From the NCBI RefSeq assembly GCF_012275535.1, contig NZ_JAAVTK010000005.1:124001-188000 (forward strand): a stretch of DNA of 64,000 bases, written 5' to 3'. The DNA comes from Hymenobacter artigasi. Lineage in GTDB: Bacteria > Bacteroidota > Bacteroidia > Cytophagales > Hymenobacteraceae. The notes beneath the pieces were generated by a model. The model had not been told where the DNA came from. It did not search any database and saw only the letters and a program-made list of their open reading frames with translations. Shown one piece after another: positions 45,803 through 54,449 of the stretch (within the stretch, counting starts at the first letter, position 1; each line of letters begins with the position of its first letter). The translations under genes and the position numbers were made by a program.

Positions 45803-46402
45803 ATGATAAAGGAAAAGACTATCCTCAAATTAAAGCTCAATACTGACCCGCGCTGGGTGAATATCGCGGAGAAAAATATCGAAGATATTCTGGTTGACCA
45901 CGCCTGGTGCGAGCAGAAAGCCGCCAGCACCGGCATCAGCATGATTATCCATTATCCCGAGAAAACCCGCCTCGTGGATGAGCTCACCGACCTAGTGGCC
46001 GAGGAGTGGAGCCACTTCGAAAGAGTTATCCTGGAGCTGCGAAAACGCGGTTTTGCCCTGGGCCGCCCGCGCAAGGACGAGTATGTGGTGCAGCTGCTGG
46101 CTCATGTGCGCAAAGGCGGGGCCCGCGAGCGCCAGCTCATGGACCAGCTCCTGGTTTCGGCGCTAATTGAAGCGCGCAGTTGCGAGCGGTTTAAATTATT
46201 ATGGCAAAATATCGCCGACCAAGAATTAAGTAAATTCTACTACGAATTAATGGTTTCCGAAGCCGCGCATTTCGTGAGCTACGTCGATTTAGCCAAAGAA
46301 TATTGCGACCCGAAATTAGTGGAAGAGCGGTTGCAGGAATTACTGGTAATTGAAGGCGAAATCGTGACCAATTTACCCGTGCGCGACGACCGCATGCACT
46401 AA
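45803..46402 (+). CDS. miaE: tRNA-(ms2io6A)-hydroxylase
   Basis: A 199-residue non-heme diiron oxygenase with a ferritin-like fold that hydroxylates the isopentenyl group of ms2i6A37 in tRNA. Iron-ligand motifs: DHAWCEQKAAS (Glu), EEWSHFERVI (Glu..His), ALIEARSCERF (Glu) and SEAAHFVSYV (Glu..His). It starts 7 bases after the porin stop, so is probably co-transcribed. Its substrate is made by the MiaB product encoded 10 kb upstream, though the two genes are not linked in one operon. Oxygen is required for the reaction, in line with an aerobic host. Confidence 0.94.
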   Translation: MIKEKTILKLKLNTDPRWVNIAEKNIEDILVDHAWCEQKAASTGISMIIHYPEKTRLVDELTDLVAEEWSHFERVILELRKRGFALGRPRKDEYVVQLLAHVRKGGARERQLMDQLLVSALIEARSCERFKLLWQNIADQELSKFYYELMVSEAAHFVSYVDLAKEYCDPKLVEERLQELLVIEGEIVTNLPVRDDRMH

Positions 46403-46405
46403 GAA

Positions 46406-46467
46406 GGGTTGAGTTTTAAGGGTTGAGTTTTGAATGAACCCTTAAAACTCAACTCTCAAAACTTCTT
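46406..46467. terminator. Hairpin between convergent miaE and fahA
   Basis: A repeated GGGTTGAGTTTT unit pairs with its complement (15-base perfect arms GTTGAGTTTTAAGGG at 46408-46422 and 46439-46453, plus shorter matches outside). It lies across the two stops and may terminate both genes. Confidence 0.6.
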
Positions 46468-47752
46468 ACAGCGCTGGCAGCACCGTGCCGCTCACCTCGC
46501 CAAAACCAATGCGCACGCCGTCCTTCTCCGCGTAGCCGCGCATGGTTACGGTGTCGCCATCGAGCAGGAAGCTCCGTTCCGAGCCATCGGCCAGGGGCAC
46601 AGGGCGGGTGCCGCGCCAGCTCAGCTCCAGCATGGAGCCCAACGAATCAGGCGTGGTGCCCGAGATGGTGCCCGAGGCGTAGAGGTCGCCAGCTTCGAGG
46701 TTGCAGCCGTTGGAGGCGTGGTGGGTGAGCTGCTGCGCCATGCTCCAGTACATGAGCCCGAAATTGGCGCGGCTGATGGTGGTTTCGGGGCCGGTGGCGG
46801 GCGTGAGGGCTACTTCGAGGTGCACGTCGAAGTTGTGCGCGCCGCTTTGGCTCAGGTAAGGCAGGGGCGCGGGCTCCTGCGCGGGGCCGGCTATGCGGAA
46901 GGGCTCCAGCGCATCCAGTGTCACTACCCACGGGGCCATGCTGCTGCCGAAGTTCTTGCCCAGGAAAGGCCCTAGTGGCACGTATTCCCAGCTTTGCAGG
47001 TCGCGGGCGCTCCAGTCGTTGAACAGGCACAGTCCGAAGATGTGGTCTTCGGCTGCGTCGATGGATACCGTCGTGCCCAGCTCGGTGCCGGTGCCTACCA
47101 CAAAAGCCATTTCCAGCTCGAAATCGAGCTGACGGCTGGGGCCGAAGGTAGGCGCGTCCTCGGTCGGAGCCTTGCGCTGGCCGTTGGGCCGGCGGATGGG
47201 CGTGCCCGAGGCCACGATGCTGCTGGTGCGGCCGTGGTAGCCAATGGGCAGGTGCCGCCAGTTGGGCAGCAGCGCGTTGGCGGGGTCGCGGAACATGGTG
47301 CCCACGTTGGTGGCGTGCTCGATGCTGCTGTAGAAATCGGTGTAGTTGGCCGGTTTTACGGGGCGCAGCATACGTACTTCGGTCTGGCGCAGGAGGCAGT
47401 CGCGCACCGCCAGCTCGTTGTCGCGCAGGCGGGGCTCGTCGTGGCGCAGCAGCTCGCTCACACGCTGGCGTACGGCGCGCCAGGCCGGCCGGCCCAGCCG
47501 CAGAAATGCATTCAGCGACTTCCGCCGAAATACCTTGGGCTGGGCATCGCCCAGCTCGTCCAAATCCTGAAAAAAACCAAATTGGCTGGCAGCGTATAAA
47601 TCAAGCACATAGCCGCCAATGGCCACGCACAGATGCGGCCCGCGCTCATCGGTTTCGAACACACCGAAGGGTAGGTTCTGAATGGGAAAGTCATTTTCGG
47701 GGTGAATATCAATCCAGGAGTGAAGCGAAGGGGCGTTGAGTTCGTTGGGCAT
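46466..47752 (-). CDS. fahA: Fumarylacetoacetase
   Basis: A 428-residue enzyme for the last step of tyrosine breakdown, hydrolysing fumarylacetoacetate to fumarate and acetoacetate. The N-terminal SH3-like domain (1-115) is followed by the catalytic FAH domain with DFYSSIEHATNVG (metal-binding Asp, catalytic His), PIGYHGRTSSIV, LDFELEMAFVVG (metal-binding Glu pair), LFNDWSARDLQ (metal Asp) and GKNFGSSMAPWVV. All are intact. No other tyrosine-degradation gene is adjacent. A long palindrome lies upstream at 47794. Confidence 0.96.
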   Translation of the reverse strand: MPNELNAPSLHSWIDIHPENDFPIQNLPFGVFETDERGPHLCVAIGGYVLDLYAASQFGFFQDLDELGDAQPKVFRRKSLNAFLRLGRPAWRAVRQRVSELLRHDEPRLRDNELAVRDCLLRQTEVRMLRPVKPANYTDFYSSIEHATNVGTMFRDPANALLPNWRHLPIGYHGRTSSIVASGTPIRRPNGQRKAPTEDAPTFGPSRQLDFELEMAFVVGTGTELGTTVSIDAAEDHIFGLCLFNDWSARDLQSWEYVPLGPFLGKNFGSSMAPWVVTLDALEPFRIAGPAQEPAPLPYLSQSGAHNFDVHLEVALTPATGPETTISRANFGLMYWSMAQQLTHHASNGCNLEAGDLYASGTISGTTPDSLGSMLELSWRGTRPVPLADGSERSFLLDGDTVTMRGYAEKDGVRIGFGEVSGTVLPAL

Positions 47753-47793
47753 ACGGGGGTGGTGGGGATGTCGAAGGGAGTCGAATAAAAAAA

Positions 47794-47890
47794 GTCATGC
47801 AGCGCGCAGCGAAGCATCTTTACCGCAATAGTAGCCCAATCGAAAGGATTACTGGCTGCGGTAAAGATGCTTCGCTGCGCGCTGCATGAC
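47794..47890. repeat. Perfect 34-base palindromic repeat (GTCATGCAGCGCGC family)
   Basis: Arms 47794-47827 and 47857-47890 are exactly complementary around a 29-base loop. It lies between fahA and nifU. Ends GTCAT..ATGAC match those of the palindromes at 11382 and 54309. Confidence 0.87.
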
Positions 47891-47924
47891 GACGTTCTTT
47901 TGAGGGGAGAACGGAAGAAAAGCC

Positions 47925-48182
47925 CTAGCGTGCCTCGACGGCCGTGATTTCGGGCACGGCTTTTTTTACCGTGTCTTCCAGTCCGGCGCGGGTCATCGGC
48001 GACATGGGGCAAGCCCCGCAGGCCCCTTCCCATTCCAGTTGCAGCACGCCCTCGGGGGTGATGTTGGCTACGCGCACGTTGCCGCCGTCGGTGGCCAGGT
48101 AGGGGCGCAGGCTGTCCAGCGCAGCCTCTACGCGGGGCATGAGCGGATGGTCGAACATGGGGGAGGCGGCTTGATTTTCCAC
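47925..48182 (-). CDS. NifU-like Fe-S scaffold protein
   Basis: An 85-residue protein consisting only of the NifU C-terminal domain: PYLATDGGNVRVANI (about 27-41) and the cluster-binding motif GACGACPMS (Cys-x-x-Cys, about 53-61). Such proteins carry and hand on [4Fe-4S] clusters. It starts 6 bases after the Mrp gene and they form a typical Fe-S assembly pair. Cytosolic. The last 15 residues form a helix with no further Cys. Confidence 0.93.
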   Translation of the reverse strand: MENQAASPMFDHPLMPRVEAALDSLRPYLATDGGNVRVANITPEGVLQLEWEGACGACPMSPMTRAGLEDTVKKAVPEITAVEAR

Positions 48183-48188
48183 AGGTAG

Positions 48189-49292
48189 TTAGGGGTTCAT
48201 TTGCACGACGGCCGTTTTGGGGGCCACGTTGTTGCGGATGCTCACCTGGCGGGCAACGGCCTCGGCCAGGTCGGCGAACATTTTGCCCACCACCGATTCC
48301 GGGTCGAGCACGGCCGGGCGGCCCTGGTCGCCGTTTTCGCGGATGCTCTGCACCAGCGGCAGCTGGCCCAGCAGCGGTACATCGTGCTGCGCGGCCAGAC
48401 GCTGACCGCCGTTTTCACCAAAAATAAAGTATTTGCTATCGGGCAGCTCGGCTGGGGTAAACCAGGCCATGTTCTCCACCACGCCCAGCACGGGCACGTT
48501 GATTTGGGGCTGGCGGAACATCTGCAGACCCTTCTGGGCATCGGCCAGCGCCACTTTTTGCGGCGTGGTTACGATAACGGCCCCGGTCACGGGCACGGTT
48601 TGCACTAGGGTGAGGTGGATGTCGGAAGTGCCGGGCGGCAGGTCGAGCAGCAGGTAGTCGAGCTCGCCCCAATCTACTTCAGTAATGAACTGCTTGAGCG
48701 CCGACGAGGCCATCGGGCCGCGCCACACAATGGCACTTTCGGCCGGCGCCAGGAAGCCGATGCTCATCAGCTTCACCCCATATTTCTCGATGGGCTGAAT
48801 CAGGTTTTTGCCGTTCGGCCCCTGAAAAACGTGCGGTGCCTGGTCTTCCACGTCAAACATGACGGGCATGCTGGGGCCGGAAATATCGGCATCGACCAGG
48901 CCTACTTTGGCGCCGGTAGCGGCCAGCGCCACCGCCAGATTGGCCGTGACGGTGCTTTTGCCCACGCCGCCCTTGCCCGAGGCAATGGCGATGATATTTT
49001 TGACGCCGGGCAGCAGGTCGCCGCGGTTGTTGCGCAGGGTGGTCACGCGCGAAGTCATGGTAATCACCACGTTAGCGTCCTTGTCCACCATCGTGTGGAT
49101 GGCGCGCTCGCAGGCATCGTGAATGAGCTGCTTGAGCGGGCAGGCGGGGGTGGTGAGCACTACGGTAAACGCGACGGTGAGGCCGTCAATCTCAATGTTC
49201 TCAATCATGTTGAGCGTCACGAGGTCCTGGCCCAGGTCGGGCTCTTCCACGTAGCTCAGCGCTTTGAGAACGGCTTCTTTGGTTATGGTCAT
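48189..49292 (-). CDS. apbC: Mrp/NBP35 family ATP-binding Fe-S carrier
   Basis: A 367-residue P-loop NTPase. N-terminal MIP18/DUF59 domain (about 1-85, SYVEEPDLGQDLVTL), then the deviant Walker A SGKGGVGKSTVTANL (about 103-117), DADISGPSMP, and LLLDLPPGTSDIHLTL. Unlike many Mrp proteins I do not see the C-terminal CxxC cluster motif: the corresponding region reads AWFTPAELPDSKYFIFGENGG (split here by inference), so it may bind clusters differently. The start at 49292 is chosen because the promoter box is at 49326-49333. Paired with nifU downstream. Confidence 0.92.
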   Translation of the reverse strand: MTITKEAVLKALSYVEEPDLGQDLVTLNMIENIEIDGLTVAFTVVLTTPACPLKQLIHDACERAIHTMVDKDANVVITMTSRVTTLRNNRGDLLPGVKNIIAIASGKGGVGKSTVTANLAVALAATGAKVGLVDADISGPSMPVMFDVEDQAPHVFQGPNGKNLIQPIEKYGVKLMSIGFLAPAESAIVWRGPMASSALKQFITEVDWGELDYLLLDLPPGTSDIHLTLVQTVPVTGAVIVTTPQKVALADAQKGLQMFRQPQINVPVLGVVENMAWFTPAELPDSKYFIFGENGGQRLAAQHDVPLLGQLPLVQSIRENGDQGRPAVLDPESVVGKMFADLAEAVARQVSIRNNVAPKTAVVQMNP

Positions 49293-49325
49293 GGAGGAGG
49301 CAATGCGCCAAATGGCAGCGTACCG

Positions 49326-49333
49326 CAAAGATA
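49326..49333 (-). promoter_or_regulatory. Promoter -7 box of the mrp-nifU operon
   Basis: TATCTTTG on the minus strand (49333 to 49326), 34 bases before the ATG at 49292. Confidence 0.68.
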
Positions 49334-49544
49334 ACCCCCGAAAGGTCGGCGTGGTTCGGAAACCGGTCGCTACCCCGCCGCTAGCAGCAGAATGAGCAGT
49401 GAATGATTATGATGGTATTAAAAAAATAATTAAAATAGTTTTTCGTAGATTTTGATTTTCTGGCTGATAGATATCATATTTACAGAAAAAACATTTTCCT
49501 TACTTTCCGGCCTGCCATCCATTCACCTTTTACCTGCAACTCTT

Positions 49545-49853
49545 ATGCAACATCGTGACCAAGAAGCCGGAACCGACGGTATGAAGCCAGTATGCTGCGC
49601 GCCATGTGAAGAAGACCAAGAACAAGTAGTCGTGTTTGAGCTGATTGTGCCCAAGGCGGCTAAAATAGCTTTGCCCCGCCAGCAGCCGGAAATTGGCCCG
49701 CTGACTTTGCGGGAGAACTCTGTGACGACTACCGTGCCGGGCCGGCTATACGTGCAGCGGCAGGCCAGCAATACCGCCACGCGGGCCGGCTGGTGCATGA
49801 CGGCAACCTTAGCGGCGGCTTCCCCAACGGGCCTTCGCGCTAACCGGCGCTAG
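49545..49853 (+). CDS. Small Cys-containing hypothetical protein
   Basis: A possible 102-residue protein from the ATG at 49545. It holds a Cys-rich start (PVCCAPC at about 14-20), a β-like segment VVVFELIVPKAAKIAL, and a basic C-terminus. No family is recognised. The AT-rich leader (49380-49544) would carry its promoter, and the frame ends exactly where the convergent GH2 gene ends. Its codon use is plausible but not decisive, so it may or may not be real. Confidence 0.45.
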   Translation: MQHRDQEAGTDGMKPVCCAPCEEDQEQVVVFELIVPKAAKIALPRQQPEIGPLTLRENSVTTTVPGRLYVQRQASNTATRAGWCMTATLAAASPTGLRANRR

Positions 49854-51731
49854 CTAGTGGGCGGCGGGGGCTGGTACCGGTTGCGGCGGCACCTGGTGCG
49901 AGTTCAGCAAGCCGGCGGGCACGCTTAGCGCACCGGTATGCGGGTCGAGCAAGCCGTTGCGCTCGTCTTCGATGTTGGTGGCCTGGGTATACACGTCGCC
50001 GGCAATGGGCCGCTGGCGCAACTCCTGCTTAAAGGCGCGAATGGTGTTGGTGCGGGCTTCCGCATCCTGCGGCCCGCCGTAGTCGGGAAAACCAAAACCG
50101 CCCCATTCGCTCACAATGAGCGGCACCTGGCGGCGGTAGAAAAACGGGTCGCCCACCACCAGCGGGAAGGCGGCGGTGCCCTCCAGCTCACCGCCCACCA
50201 GGCGGTCAAGCAGCTCCTGCCACCGGCTCAGGTCGGGGGTGTAGAGGTGGGCAGTGAGCAGGTCTGATTTCAGGCGGCCGGTGTAGGAAACGTGGTGCCA
50301 GCCGTCATTATCCACCACCAGAAACTGCGGGTAGGCAAGCTGCATAAAGTGGTAAGTATCCACGATGTACTGGCGGGTTTCGGGGTTGGTGGCAATGTCC
50401 TGGGCTCCCCAGTCCTCGTTATACAGGCTCCAGATGACGATGCTGGGATGGGTTTCGCTGAGCGTAACCAAGCGCAGGAGCTCGGCCCGGTGGTTTTGGC
50501 GGCTGCGGGCGGTGGAGCTGTGCGGGCTGGGCACTTCCACCCACAGCAGCAGGCCCAGCTCATCGGCCAGGTTATAGATGCGCGGGTCGATGCCGGCAAT
50601 GTGCACCCGCACCAGGTTGCAGCCCAATTCCTTCATGGCGTGCATGTGGCGCTGCATTTCCTGGTAGGTGGCCTGCCCGGGCTGGTACAGAATGCCATCG
50701 AGATACACCGATTCGTTGTTGAGGTACACGTAGCGGCCCCGCGCCTCAATTTTGCGCAGGCCAAACAGCGTTTCAATCTGGGCCGCGTAGCCATCGGCGT
50801 GAATAAGCTGCGCTACCAGCCGGTAGCGGTGCGGCGCTTCCGGCGACCACAGCCGGGCTCCCGGCACTTCGAGCACCAGCCGCTGCTGCCACTGCCCGGC
50901 TACCAGCAGCAGGGGGAAGTCGGAGGTGGCCAGGGGCGTGGTGCGGTCTTTGGTGTCGACTTCAAAAGCCTGGAGGCGAATGATGTAAGCGCCGGCATCG
51001 TGAATGCGCAGCGTGAGATTGAAGCGCACCAGCTGGTCTTCCACGGCGCTTACTACGCCTACCCGGGAGCGCAGGCGGTTGCGCTCCACCATTTCGAGCC
51101 ACACGCTGCGCACGGCCCCGGTATAGGTCTGGTACCAGATGCCACCCCGCTTGTAAACGTGCGATTCCTGCTTGCCGCGGGGCAGCTCGGCATCCATGGT
51201 ATCGGCAATGCGGACCGTGAGGCGGTTGACGAGGTGCAGGTATTCTTCGTCCAGCTCATAGGAAAACGACGTGTATTCGCCCAGGTGAACCTCTTCGCCT
51301 TCAATGGTTTTCAGCGGCCTGCCGTTGAGCCACACCCGGGTGTCGTAGCCGCACGCCCCAAACGTGAGCTGAAGCATCAGCCGTTTCTGCGATTCGACTG
51401 CTTCTACTTCGGGTAGGTAGAATTCCCGCTCGTACCACACCACCACCTGGTCTTGCCACGCCGGGCCGTTCTGGTGGCCCCGCGCCTGGGCCAGGTGCTC
51501 TTCGACCGAGCCGGGCCACTGGGCGGCGTGCTCGTAAGCGTGGCCCAGGGCCCAGTTCTCGCGCAGGCCTACGTCTTCGGCGTCTTCGGCGAAGTGCCAA
51601 GTACCATCGAGCAGCATGTGGCCGTTCATCCGAAGCACGGCCCGGGGCAAGGGATTGGCGGCTTCGGCGGCGGCGGCCGCTTCGGGCTGACTGGCGGAGA
51701 GCGAGTAGTTTGCTTGATGCAGTTCGTCCAT
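49854..51731 (-). CDS. Glycoside hydrolase family 2 protein
   Basis: A 625-residue (from 51731; 636 from the Met at 51764) β-glycosidase of family 2. Jelly-roll sugar-binding domain (about 35-220, with YDTRVWLNGRPL), Ig-like domain (about 225-320) and TIM-barrel with acid/base Glu in LYNEDWG and nucleophile Glu in VSEWGGFG. GH2 covers β-galactosidase, β-glucuronidase and β-mannosidase; the short size and lack of signal peptide favour a β-glucuronidase- or galactosidase-like cytosolic enzyme. The Pro-rich C-terminus is disordered. It stands alone, without SusC/D or regulators, so it is not part of a polysaccharide utilisation locus. Confidence 0.9.
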   Translation of the reverse strand: MDELHQANYSLSASQPEAAAAAEAANPLPRAVLRMNGHMLLDGTWHFAEDAEDVGLRENWALGHAYEHAAQWPGSVEEHLAQARGHQNGPAWQDQVVVWYEREFYLPEVEAVESQKRLMLQLTFGACGYDTRVWLNGRPLKTIEGEEVHLGEYTSFSYELDEEYLHLVNRLTVRIADTMDAELPRGKQESHVYKRGGIWYQTYTGAVRSVWLEMVERNRLRSRVGVVSAVEDQLVRFNLTLRIHDAGAYIIRLQAFEVDTKDRTTPLATSDFPLLLVAGQWQQRLVLEVPGARLWSPEAPHRYRLVAQLIHADGYAAQIETLFGLRKIEARGRYVYLNNESVYLDGILYQPGQATYQEMQRHMHAMKELGCNLVRVHIAGIDPRIYNLADELGLLLWVEVPSPHSSTARSRQNHRAELLRLVTLSETHPSIVIWSLYNEDWGAQDIATNPETRQYIVDTYHFMQLAYPQFLVVDNDGWHHVSYTGRLKSDLLTAHLYTPDLSRWQELLDRLVGGELEGTAAFPLVVGDPFFYRRQVPLIVSEWGGFGFPDYGGPQDAEARTNTIRAFKQELRQRPIAGDVYTQATNIEDERNGLLDPHTGALSVPAGLLNSHQVPPQPVPAPAAH

Positions 51732-51840
51732 ACGGATAGGAAGCGGAAAGACTGCCGGAGCCATCGGTGGCTGGCAACGTGCTGCTTACCAAACGAAAAC
51801 AAGACGAATAATGATACAGCAGAAGCGGGCCCGCACTTTC

Positions 51841-51881
51841 AAAAAAAGCCGGCCCGCTTTCTGGTCGAAAGGAGCCGGCTT
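51841..51881 (-). terminator. Terminator of the PAP2 gene
   Basis: Stem AAGCCGGC..GCCGGCTT (51846-51853 and 51874-51881) with an inner CTTTC/GAAAG pair; seven T follow on the minus strand. It lies 22 bases after the PAP2 stop. Confidence 0.8.
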
Positions 51882-51902
51882 CTGCAAACGATGAATGTCG
51901 GG

Positions 51903-52700
51903 CTACGGCCGGAAGGCCAGCGCGGCTCCCGCGCCCGCGCCGGGCACGTAGGTGGGCACCAGCAGCAGCCGGTGGGCTAGGCGAGGCGGCAGCATTTTGG
52001 TAAGCGCGGGGTAGAGGTGCCACACGGTTTCGGCCGAAAGAAAGCCGATGGCGGCGCCGGCCAGCACGTCGGTGGCCCAGTGCTTATTGCCCATCAGGCG
52101 CATGGCCCCGGTGGCAGTGGCCACGGCGTAGCCGCTCACGCTCACCCACGGGTACTGGCGGCCATATTGCTCGTGCAGCAGCGTGGCCGTGAGAAAGGCC
52201 TGCGACGTGTGCGACGACGGGAAAGAGCTTAAATCCTGGGCGTTGTAGGGGCGGGGCTCGGCGGTGATGCGCTTGAGGTTGCTCACAATGCCTTCGTCCA
52301 GCTCGTGGGCCGCCAGGTAAATGAGCGTGAAGCCCACGGCCGAGCGTTCGCCCCGGTGGCCGGTGGCCATCAGGCCGTAGGCAATGGCCAGGGGTGCGTG
52401 GCGCGAGTAGTCGTCGATGCCATGGGCATCGAAGCCACCAAAAACTTCCTGCGTTTCGGCCTGCATGTCCTGCTTGGCCTGGAAGAGCACCGTGCTGTAG
52501 ACGGGGCTGTGGGCCATCACGCCCACGGCCACCAGCGCCGACGGCACGGCAATGCGCAGGGCCACGGTGCGGCCCTTGTGCATGGGCCGCAGGGCCTGCA
52601 CCGTCGAATCGGTAGGCGAATACGTGGGCTGGCCGGCCTTGGCCGGATGGGCAGCCAAACCACTCAGAACAAACAGGAACAAGCTTAAGCGTAGCAGCAA
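51903..52700 (-). CDS. PAP2 superfamily phosphatase, exported
   Basis: A 265-residue protein with a signal peptide (1-22) and a PAP2 domain carrying the three active-site motifs KRITAEPRP (about 145-153), SSFPSSHTS (about 160-168) and GNKHWATDVLAG (about 208-219). It should dephosphorylate a lipid or polyprenyl phosphate at the membrane or periplasm; the substrate is unknown. Hydrophobic helices flank the motifs. It ends in its own terminator and stands between the GH2 gene and the next minus-strand gene, without a visible operon partner. Confidence 0.92.
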   Translation of the reverse strand: MLLRLSLFLFVLSGLAAHPAKAGQPTYSPTDSTVQALRPMHKGRTVALRIAVPSALVAVGVMAHSPVYSTVLFQAKQDMQAETQEVFGGFDAHGIDDYSRHAPLAIAYGLMATGHRGERSAVGFTLIYLAAHELDEGIVSNLKRITAEPRPYNAQDLSSFPSSHTSQAFLTATLLHEQYGRQYPWVSVSGYAVATATGAMRLMGNKHWATDVLAGAAIGFLSAETVWHLYPALTKMLPPRLAHRLLLVPTYVPGAGAGAALAFRP

Positions 52701-52874
52701 AGCGTAAGGATATTAATGTGGTCCTGAAAGTTAAGCCCTAAGTACCCTCATCATGAGCGCGAAACCGGTGAATGACGCGCTGCATGGGGCGAACAGCCGG
52801 TAAACTCCCGCCAAGGCGAATTGTCGGGCGCTGCACGAAGCCATTGGGGGCCGCCTGCCGGAGGTTTCAGGCCC

Positions 52875-52907
52875 AAAAAAAGCCCCAACCGGTGAAGGTT
52901 GGGGCTT
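52875..52907 (-). terminator. Terminator of the 52930 gene
   Basis: Stem AAGCCCCAACC (52880-52890) with GGTTGGGGCTT (52897-52907), then seven T on the minus strand, 23 bases past the stop. Confidence 0.88.
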
Positions 52908-52929
52908 GGCGCGGGGGGAGCGGAGCGGC

Positions 52930-54195
52930 TTAGGTTTTCTGCTTCTTCTTCTTGGCCGCCGGGAAGAGGATGTTGTTCAATATCAGCCGATAGCCAGGCG
53001 AGTTGGGGTGCAGGGCCAAATCGGTGGGCTCCTCACCCACCAGATGCTGGTAGTCCTCGGGGTCGTGGCCGCCGTAAAATGTCCAGGTGCCCTTGCCCAG
53101 TGTGCCGTGGATGTAGCGGGCCTCGCCGGTCTGCTTGGTTTCGCCCATCACAATGACGTCGGGCTTGATGAGGCTTTTGCGGAAGGCCGTGGTCTGGCCC
53201 ATGAAACCATGGATGGTTTTGTCGTGGTTCTGGCAGAGCATGGTGGGCACCGGGTCGTACTTGGCCGAGTAGGTGAAAAGCGAGAAATAGTCGTTCTGCT
53301 CGCCCAGGCCGCGCTCGTTGGGCTGCATGTCGATGTTGGAGTACTCGTAGAAGTACGGGTCGCGCACCAGCTGGAAATTCTGGAAGGCCAGGCAGCGGTT
53401 GAAGTTGAGCTTGGATTGCGCGGCCGGGTCGGCCGGGTCGCCGTCGTACATGCTTTCCACCATGTCGACACCCAGGCCGGCCAGCGCAATGTCGTAGCTG
53501 TCGGTGGCCGAGCACATGGCGAACAGAAACCCGCCGCCGGCAATGAATTCCTGCATTTTGGTGGCCACCGTTCCTTTCATCTGGCTCACTTTGGCAAAGC
53601 CGTTGCGCTTGGCGGCGGCTTCGGCGTCGCGCACCTGCTGCTGGTACCAGGGGTAGTTGTGGTAGGTGGCGTAAAACTTACCGTACTCGCCCGTGAAGTC
53701 TTCGTGGTGCAGGTGCAGCCAGTCGTACTTGGGCAGCTCGCCCTTCAGCACCTCGTCGTCGTAAATCTGGGTGTAGGGAATTTCGGCGTAGGCCAGCACC
53801 ATGGTCACGGCATCGTCCCAGGGCTGTTTGCCTTTGGGCGTGTACACCGCAATTTTGGGCACTTTCTCCAGCTTCATCACGTCCATGTTGGCGTTGGGGT
53901 CGGCTATTTCCTGCAGAATGCCGGTGTACTGCGCCTCGCTGATTACCTGGAAGCTGACGCCCCGCACGGCCAGCTCGTTCTCGGCCCCCGGCGTGCTCTC
54001 AAAGGCAAAGGAGCCGCCCCGGTAGTTGAGCAGCCAGTCGACGGGCACCTCGCGCTGGAGCAGCCAGAAAGCCACGCCGTAGGCCTTCAGGCACTCTTTC
54101 TGAGTATTGTCCATCGGGATAAATACGTGGTTGGCGCGGGCCGCCAGCGGGGCCACGGCCACGAGCAAAAGCAACAAAAAACGCTTGAGCAGCAT
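52930..54195 (-). CDS. Conserved exported Bacteroidota protein, often mislabelled asparagine synthetase B
   Basis: A 421-residue protein from the Met at 54195 with a signal peptide (1-22). The sequence is highly conserved in Bacteroidota: FIPMDNTQKECLKAYGVAFW, VDWLLNYRGGSF, YDWLHLHHEDFTG, GGGFLFAMCSATDS, MLCQNHDKTIHGFMGQTTAF and the end ILFPAAKKKKQKT. Database entries I recall call it asparagine synthetase B, but no glutaminase Cys at residue 2, no ATP-pyrophosphatase motif (SGGxDS) and a signal peptide are present, so that label is not supported. The GGGF and HLHH segments resemble glutamine-amidotransferase-like or DUF4159-like folds. Function unknown, probably periplasmic. Confidence 0.85.
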   Translation of the reverse strand: MLLKRFLLLLLVAVAPLAARANHVFIPMDNTQKECLKAYGVAFWLLQREVPVDWLLNYRGGSFAFESTPGAENELAVRGVSFQVISEAQYTGILQEIADPNANMDVMKLEKVPKIAVYTPKGKQPWDDAVTMVLAYAEIPYTQIYDDEVLKGELPKYDWLHLHHEDFTGEYGKFYATYHNYPWYQQQVRDAEAAAKRNGFAKVSQMKGTVATKMQEFIAGGGFLFAMCSATDSYDIALAGLGVDMVESMYDGDPADPAAQSKLNFNRCLAFQNFQLVRDPYFYEYSNIDMQPNERGLGEQNDYFSLFTYSAKYDPVPTMLCQNHDKTIHGFMGQTTAFRKSLIKPDVIVMGETKQTGEARYIHGTLGKGTWTFYGGHDPEDYQHLVGEEPTDLALHPNSPGYRLILNNILFPAAKKKKQKT

Positions 54196-54308
54196 AGTTT
54201 TTGGGGGAAAGAAACGCAGCAAACCAACGAGGTTGCCGCGCCAGTGGTTCAAGTTAAGCGTCGGCCGCCGAACTTTGGGCGTTACTGTTGCTGGTTGCCG
54301 GGCGATGT

Positions 54309-54414
54309 CGTCTGTCATCCTGAGCTTGCGAAGGACCTTATCACCGATGAACGGTTCTTTACTGCGAGTCTTGCTGATATTGTAAGGTCCTTCGCAAGCT
54401 CAGGATGACAGACG
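54309..54414. repeat. Palindromic repeat (GTCATCCTGAGCTTGCG family) in a divergent promoter region
   Basis: Arms 54309-54340 and 54383-54414 are exactly complementary over 32 bases with a 42-base loop. It lies between the divergent genes starting at 54195 and 54450, so it may sit among or between their promoters. Shares GTCAT..ATGAC ends with other palindromes. Confidence 0.87.
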
Positions 54415-54449
54415 GCATAAAATTCCGCTACAAGAAATCAATTCAACCC

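Noticed and set aside
49854-51731. Polysaccharide utilisation locus around the GH2 gene
   Set aside because: No SusC/SusD pair, sensor or further glycosidases nearby.
52930-54195. Asparagine synthetase B
   Set aside because: No glutaminase Cys, no SGGxDS motif, and a signal peptide is present.
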